Below, in pieces: positions 61,437-64,000 of a DNA stretch of 64,000 nucleotides. Numbering within the stretch: position 1 is the stretch's first letter; each line of letters opens with the position of its first letter. Under the pieces are notes generated by a model. That model was not told the DNA's origin, did no database searches, and saw nothing but the letters and a program-made list of their open reading frames with translations. The translations under genes and the position numbers were made by a program. The stretch comes from Clostridiales bacterium Firm_04 (GTDB lineage: Bacteria > Bacillota > Clostridia > Oscillospirales > Ruminococcaceae): positions 1-64,000 of the forward strand of contig LVAJ01000030.1 in assembly GCA_001603005.1 (NCBI GenBank). The letters are read 5' to 3'.

Positions 61437-62720
61437 TTACTTCTTCGCAGCGAGCGCACGCTTGCCGATATCACGGCGATAATGCACTCCGTCGAAGGTG
61501 ACGGCACCGGCTGCGCGATAAGCGGCATCCAGCGCATCCTGCAGCTTCTCCGCAGACGCGGTGATGCCGAGCACTCTGCCGCCGGCAGTCAGGAACTTGC
61601 CGTCCTCGGAAAGCTTCGTGCCTGCGTGATAAACCGCAGCACCCGAAAGCTGTCCTTTTTCATCCAGACCGGTGATCTCCTTGCCGGTCTCATATTTTTC
61701 GGGATAGCCGCCGCTTGCGAGAATGACGCAGGCGCAGGCGCCGGTTTTCCACTGGATCGGCAGATTTTCAAGCGTACAGTTTTCGACCGCTTCCATGATC
61801 TCAAGCAGGTCGGTTTTCAGCATCGGCAGGACGACTTGTGTTTCCGGATCGCCGAACCGGCAGTTGTATTCGATGACCTTCGGGCCGTTCGGCGTGAGCA
61901 TCAGACCGAAATAGAGACAGCCGCGGAAGGTTCTGTTTTCGCCGTTCATCGCGTGCATGGTCGGCAGGAAGATCTCCCGCATGCACTGCTCTGCGATTTC
62001 CTTGGTGTAGTACGGGTTCGGGGAGACCGTGCCCATGCCGCCCGTGTTCTTGCCCTGATCGCCGTCGAGCGCGCGCTTGTGATCCATCGAGGAGATCATC
62101 GGCACAACGGTCTCGCCGTCCGTGAATGCCAGCACGGAGACTTCCGGACCGGTCAGGAACTCCTCGACGACCAGCTTGGAGCCGCTCTCGCCGAAGATCT
62201 TGTCTTCCATAATGGAGCGCACGGCATCGCATGCTTCCTGCTCGGAAAATGCGATGATGACACCCTTGCCGAGTGCCAGACCGTCCGCCTTCACGACCGT
62301 CGGATAGGTGTTCTGCTGACGGATATACGCCATTGCCTTTTCTGCATTGTCAAAAACCTCGTATTTTGCAGTCGGAATGCCGTATTTCTTCATCAGGTGC
62401 TTGGAAAAGACCTTGCTGCCCTCAATGATCGCAGCAGCCTTGGAAGGGCCGAATACCTGAAAGCCGTTTTCGCGCATCAGATCTGCCATGCCCAGCACGA
62501 GCGGATCATCCGGCGCAACGAAAACCCAGTCAACAGCGAGTTTTTTCGCAAGTGCGAGCATGCCGTCCAGATCGGTCGCCTTCACCGGATAGCATTCCGC
62601 AAATTTTGCAATACCGCCGTTGCCCGGCGCACAGTAGAGTTCGGTGACCAGCGGAGATTCGCTGAGCTTCATCACGATGGCGTGCTCTCTGCCGCCGCCG
62701 CCGACTACTAATACTTTCAT
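61437..62720 (-). CDS. purD: Phosphoribosylamine-glycine ligase
   Basis: 427 residues, full length for GAR synthetase. Motifs: MKVLVVGGGGREHAI at the start, ATP-grasp core with VVKADGLALGKGV, SMDHKRALDGDQGKNTGGMG, and EYNCRFGDPETQVVL. It joins glycine to phosphoribosylamine with ATP, the second step of purine synthesis. The ATG at 62720 follows GAAAGGAA. It is part of a purine-containing unit with the AICAR transformylase upstream; a histidine phosphatase gene lies between. Confidence 0.97.
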   Translation of the reverse strand: MKVLVVGGGGREHAIVMKLSESPLVTELYCAPGNGGIAKFAECYPVKATDLDGMLALAKKLAVDWVFVAPDDPLVLGMADLMRENGFQVFGPSKAAAIIEGSKVFSKHLMKKYGIPTAKYEVFDNAEKAMAYIRQQNTYPTVVKADGLALGKGVIIAFSEQEACDAVRSIMEDKIFGESGSKLVVEEFLTGPEVSVLAFTDGETVVPMISSMDHKRALDGDQGKNTGGMGTVSPNPYYTKEIAEQCMREIFLPTMHAMNGENRTFRGCLYFGLMLTPNGPKVIEYNCRFGDPETQVVLPMLKTDLLEIMEAVENCTLENLPIQWKTGACACVILASGGYPEKYETGKEITGLDEKGQLSGAAVYHAGTKLSEDGKFLTAGGRVLGITASAEKLQDALDAAYRAAGAVTFDGVHYRRDIGKRALAAKK

Positions 62721-62842
62721 ACTTCTTGTTTCCTTTCGATAGAGGTATCTCGAATCCTGCGCCGCCTGTATCGCGGGGCACAGCAAACAGGTGGGGGTAT
62801 GCTGTGTGGGGCAAGGCGTGCGGAGATCCGCCGCCTGCTTGT

Positions 62843-63403
62843 TCAGGGTTCTTCCAGCATTTCCGGTGTCAGCTCGCAGATCTCGCAGAAATGGATCTTC
62901 GGAAGATCCGGCTGATTCATCAGGGCGCGCATAATGCCCCCGTGACAGACGATCAGCAGCTTCCTGATCCCGCTGCGCTCCAGATAGGGCAGGATCGCCC
63001 TGCGGGCGCGCGCACGCATCTGCGCATGTGTCTCCCAGTCCGGAAACTGATCCTGCGGCGTATGCACACCGCAATTTTTCATAAATTCATGCCAGCTGTC
63101 AGAGATCTCCCGATGCGACAGCGTATCGTATCTGACAGACGGCAGCCATTCAAAGATGCCGACTGCGACCTCGACCGGTCTGTCGATCCGCCGCGAAACG
63201 ATCGCAGCAGTCTGCAAAGCTCTCGGATAGGGCGACGCGACGATCAGATCCGCATCCTGAATGCGGCTGTCCTTTGCCGCTTCCTCTGCCTGCTGAATCC
63301 CGTCAGCCGTGAGCTGTCCGAGCTCTGCACCCATGCCCGGCAGACCGAGCGCCGCGGTATCGCGGTAGGTCGGTTCGCCGTGGCGCATGAGATAGATTTT
63401 CAT
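62843..63403 (-). CDS. Histidine phosphatase superfamily protein
   Basis: 186 residues. The catalytic RHGEP motif at residues 7-11 and the second His (IVCHGGIMRAL) are present, with Arg/Glu partners around SPYPRALQTA. It resembles phosphoglycerate-mutase-like phosphatases (CobC/GpmB type). The substrate is unknown. The start at 63403 follows AAGGATG. Placed between purD and the AICAR transformylase gene on the same strand. Confidence 0.9.
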   Translation of the reverse strand: MKIYLMRHGEPTYRDTAALGLPGMGAELGQLTADGIQQAEEAAKDSRIQDADLIVASPYPRALQTAAIVSRRIDRPVEVAVGIFEWLPSVRYDTLSHREISDSWHEFMKNCGVHTPQDQFPDWETHAQMRARARRAILPYLERSGIRKLLIVCHGGIMRALMNQPDLPKIHFCEICELTPEMLEEP

Positions 63404-63475
63404 GCCATCATCCTTATTTGATCTGTTCAGTGCCCGCTTTTCCCGCATGGAAATGCCGGCAGGCGCTGCCCGCGC

Positions 63476-64000
63476 TTAGTGGTGGAACAGTCTCAGACCG
63501 CAGAACGCCATTGCAATGCCGTACTTGTTGCACTGCTCAATGACAATATCATCGCGGATCGAGCCGCCCGGTTCGACGATATACTTGACGCCGCTCTTAT
63601 ATGCTCTGTCGATGTTATCGGGGAACGGGAAGAACGCATCGGAGCCGAGGCAGACATCGGTGTTCTTTGCGATCCATGCCTGACGCTCCTCTTTGGTGAA
63701 GACCGGCGGCTTCTCGGTGAACACGCGCTCCCACTCGCCGTCTGCGAGGATATCCATATAATCCTCACCGATATAGAGGTCGATCGCGTTATCGCGGTCG
63801 GGGCGCTTGATGTCGTCGCGGAACGGCAGATTCAGCACCTGCGGTGCCTGACGCAGCCACCAGTTATCCGCCTTGGTGCCTGCAAGTCTGGTGCAGTGGA
63901 TTCTGGACTGCTGACCTGCGCCGATGCCGATTGCCTGACCGTCCTTGACATAGCAGACAGAGTTCGACTGCGTATACTTCAGCGTAATCAGCGAAATGAT
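63476..64000 (-). CDS. AICAR transformylase, C-terminal part (gene runs off the window)
   Basis: About 174 codons of the 3' end; the frame stays open to the window edge. The stretch KYTQSNSVCYVKDGQAIGIG, GQQSRIHCTRLAG and KADNWWLRQAP, with SDAFFPFPDNIDRAYKSGV and KYIVEPGGSIRDD, is characteristic of AICAR formyltransferase. The insert between RDDIKRPDRDNAIDLYIGED and NTDVCLGSDAF fits the single-domain clostridial form rather than bifunctional PurH. It formylates AICAR in the ninth purine step. The N-terminal part is outside the window. Confidence 0.88.
   Translation of the reverse strand: MISLITLKYTQSNSVCYVKDGQAIGIGAGQQSRIHCTRLAGTKADNWWLRQAPQVLNLPFRDDIKRPDRDNAIDLYIGEDYMDILADGEWERVFTEKPPVFTKEERQAWIAKNTDVCLGSDAFFPFPDNIDRAYKSGVKYIVEPGGSIRDDIVIEQCNKYGIAMAFCGLRLFHH

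Overview
The window looks like a chromosome segment of a Ruminococcus-type member of the Oscillospiraceae/Clostridia. The evidence is the moderately GC-rich coding sequence, Gram-positive promoters and AGGAGG sites, HrcA/CIRCE control, pyruvate:ferredoxin oxidoreductase and rubredoxin (anaerobe), VanZ/VanY-type envelope proteins, PASTA domains, and several secreted proteins ending in type I dockerins. Most genes are ordinary core functions. The unusual material lies in the secreted and regulatory genes and in the intergenic DNA.

Layout. 1-9.3 kb: an EF-G-like GTPase, CIRCE-controlled htpG, mreB, two acetyltransferases and a VanY-type carboxypeptidase. 9.4-14.5 kb: four tandem paralogous secreted dockerin proteins, each with its own promoter; three of the four share a further upstream box. 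14.7-18.4 kb: two zinc-ribbon membrane proteins, tRNA-Val, an amino-acid binding lipoprotein whose two halves are in swapped order, and a VanZ pair. 18.8-24.3 kb: rubredoxin, an M24 peptidase, a PAP2 phosphatase, a trio of small proteins, a YfcE-like phosphodiesterase and plsY. 24.3-33.2 kb: a 1241-residue LacI-like/GGDEF/EAL/beta-repeat protein, a degenerate PHP protein, an XRE-regulated membrane-protein operon preceded by four identical-spacing palindromes, an IscR-like regulator and an aminotransferase. 34-46 kb: a secreted putative metallopeptidase, rpoB and rpoC, a BspA-type leucine-rich-repeat surface protein and a small membrane protein. 46.5-55.4 kb: PFOR, another dockerin protein, an ECF sigma factor with a PASTA-bearing anti-sigma factor, and a SanA/YdcF-like membrane protein. 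55.5-64 kb (minus strand): ROK kinase, an unknown protein and manA; then uvrC, a membrane protein, purD, a histidine phosphatase and the C-terminal part of an AICAR transformylase.

The most distinctive intergenic feature is a family of composite hairpin-chain repeats at nine loci. A GC-rich module (A) is followed by a linker, a five-hairpin module (B) and a degenerate GACATGCA-type array. Copies differ in arm sequence but keep pairing, so they covary. One copy has extra hairpins inserted in its loops, and another has lost B cleanly. No transposase, integrase, CRISPR array or rRNA is present.

Promoters are very uniform: -35 and -10 boxes are separated by exactly 17 bp at nearly every gene, often with an extended -10 TGTGGTATAAT. 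The -35 is either TTGACA-like or TTGCAA-like.
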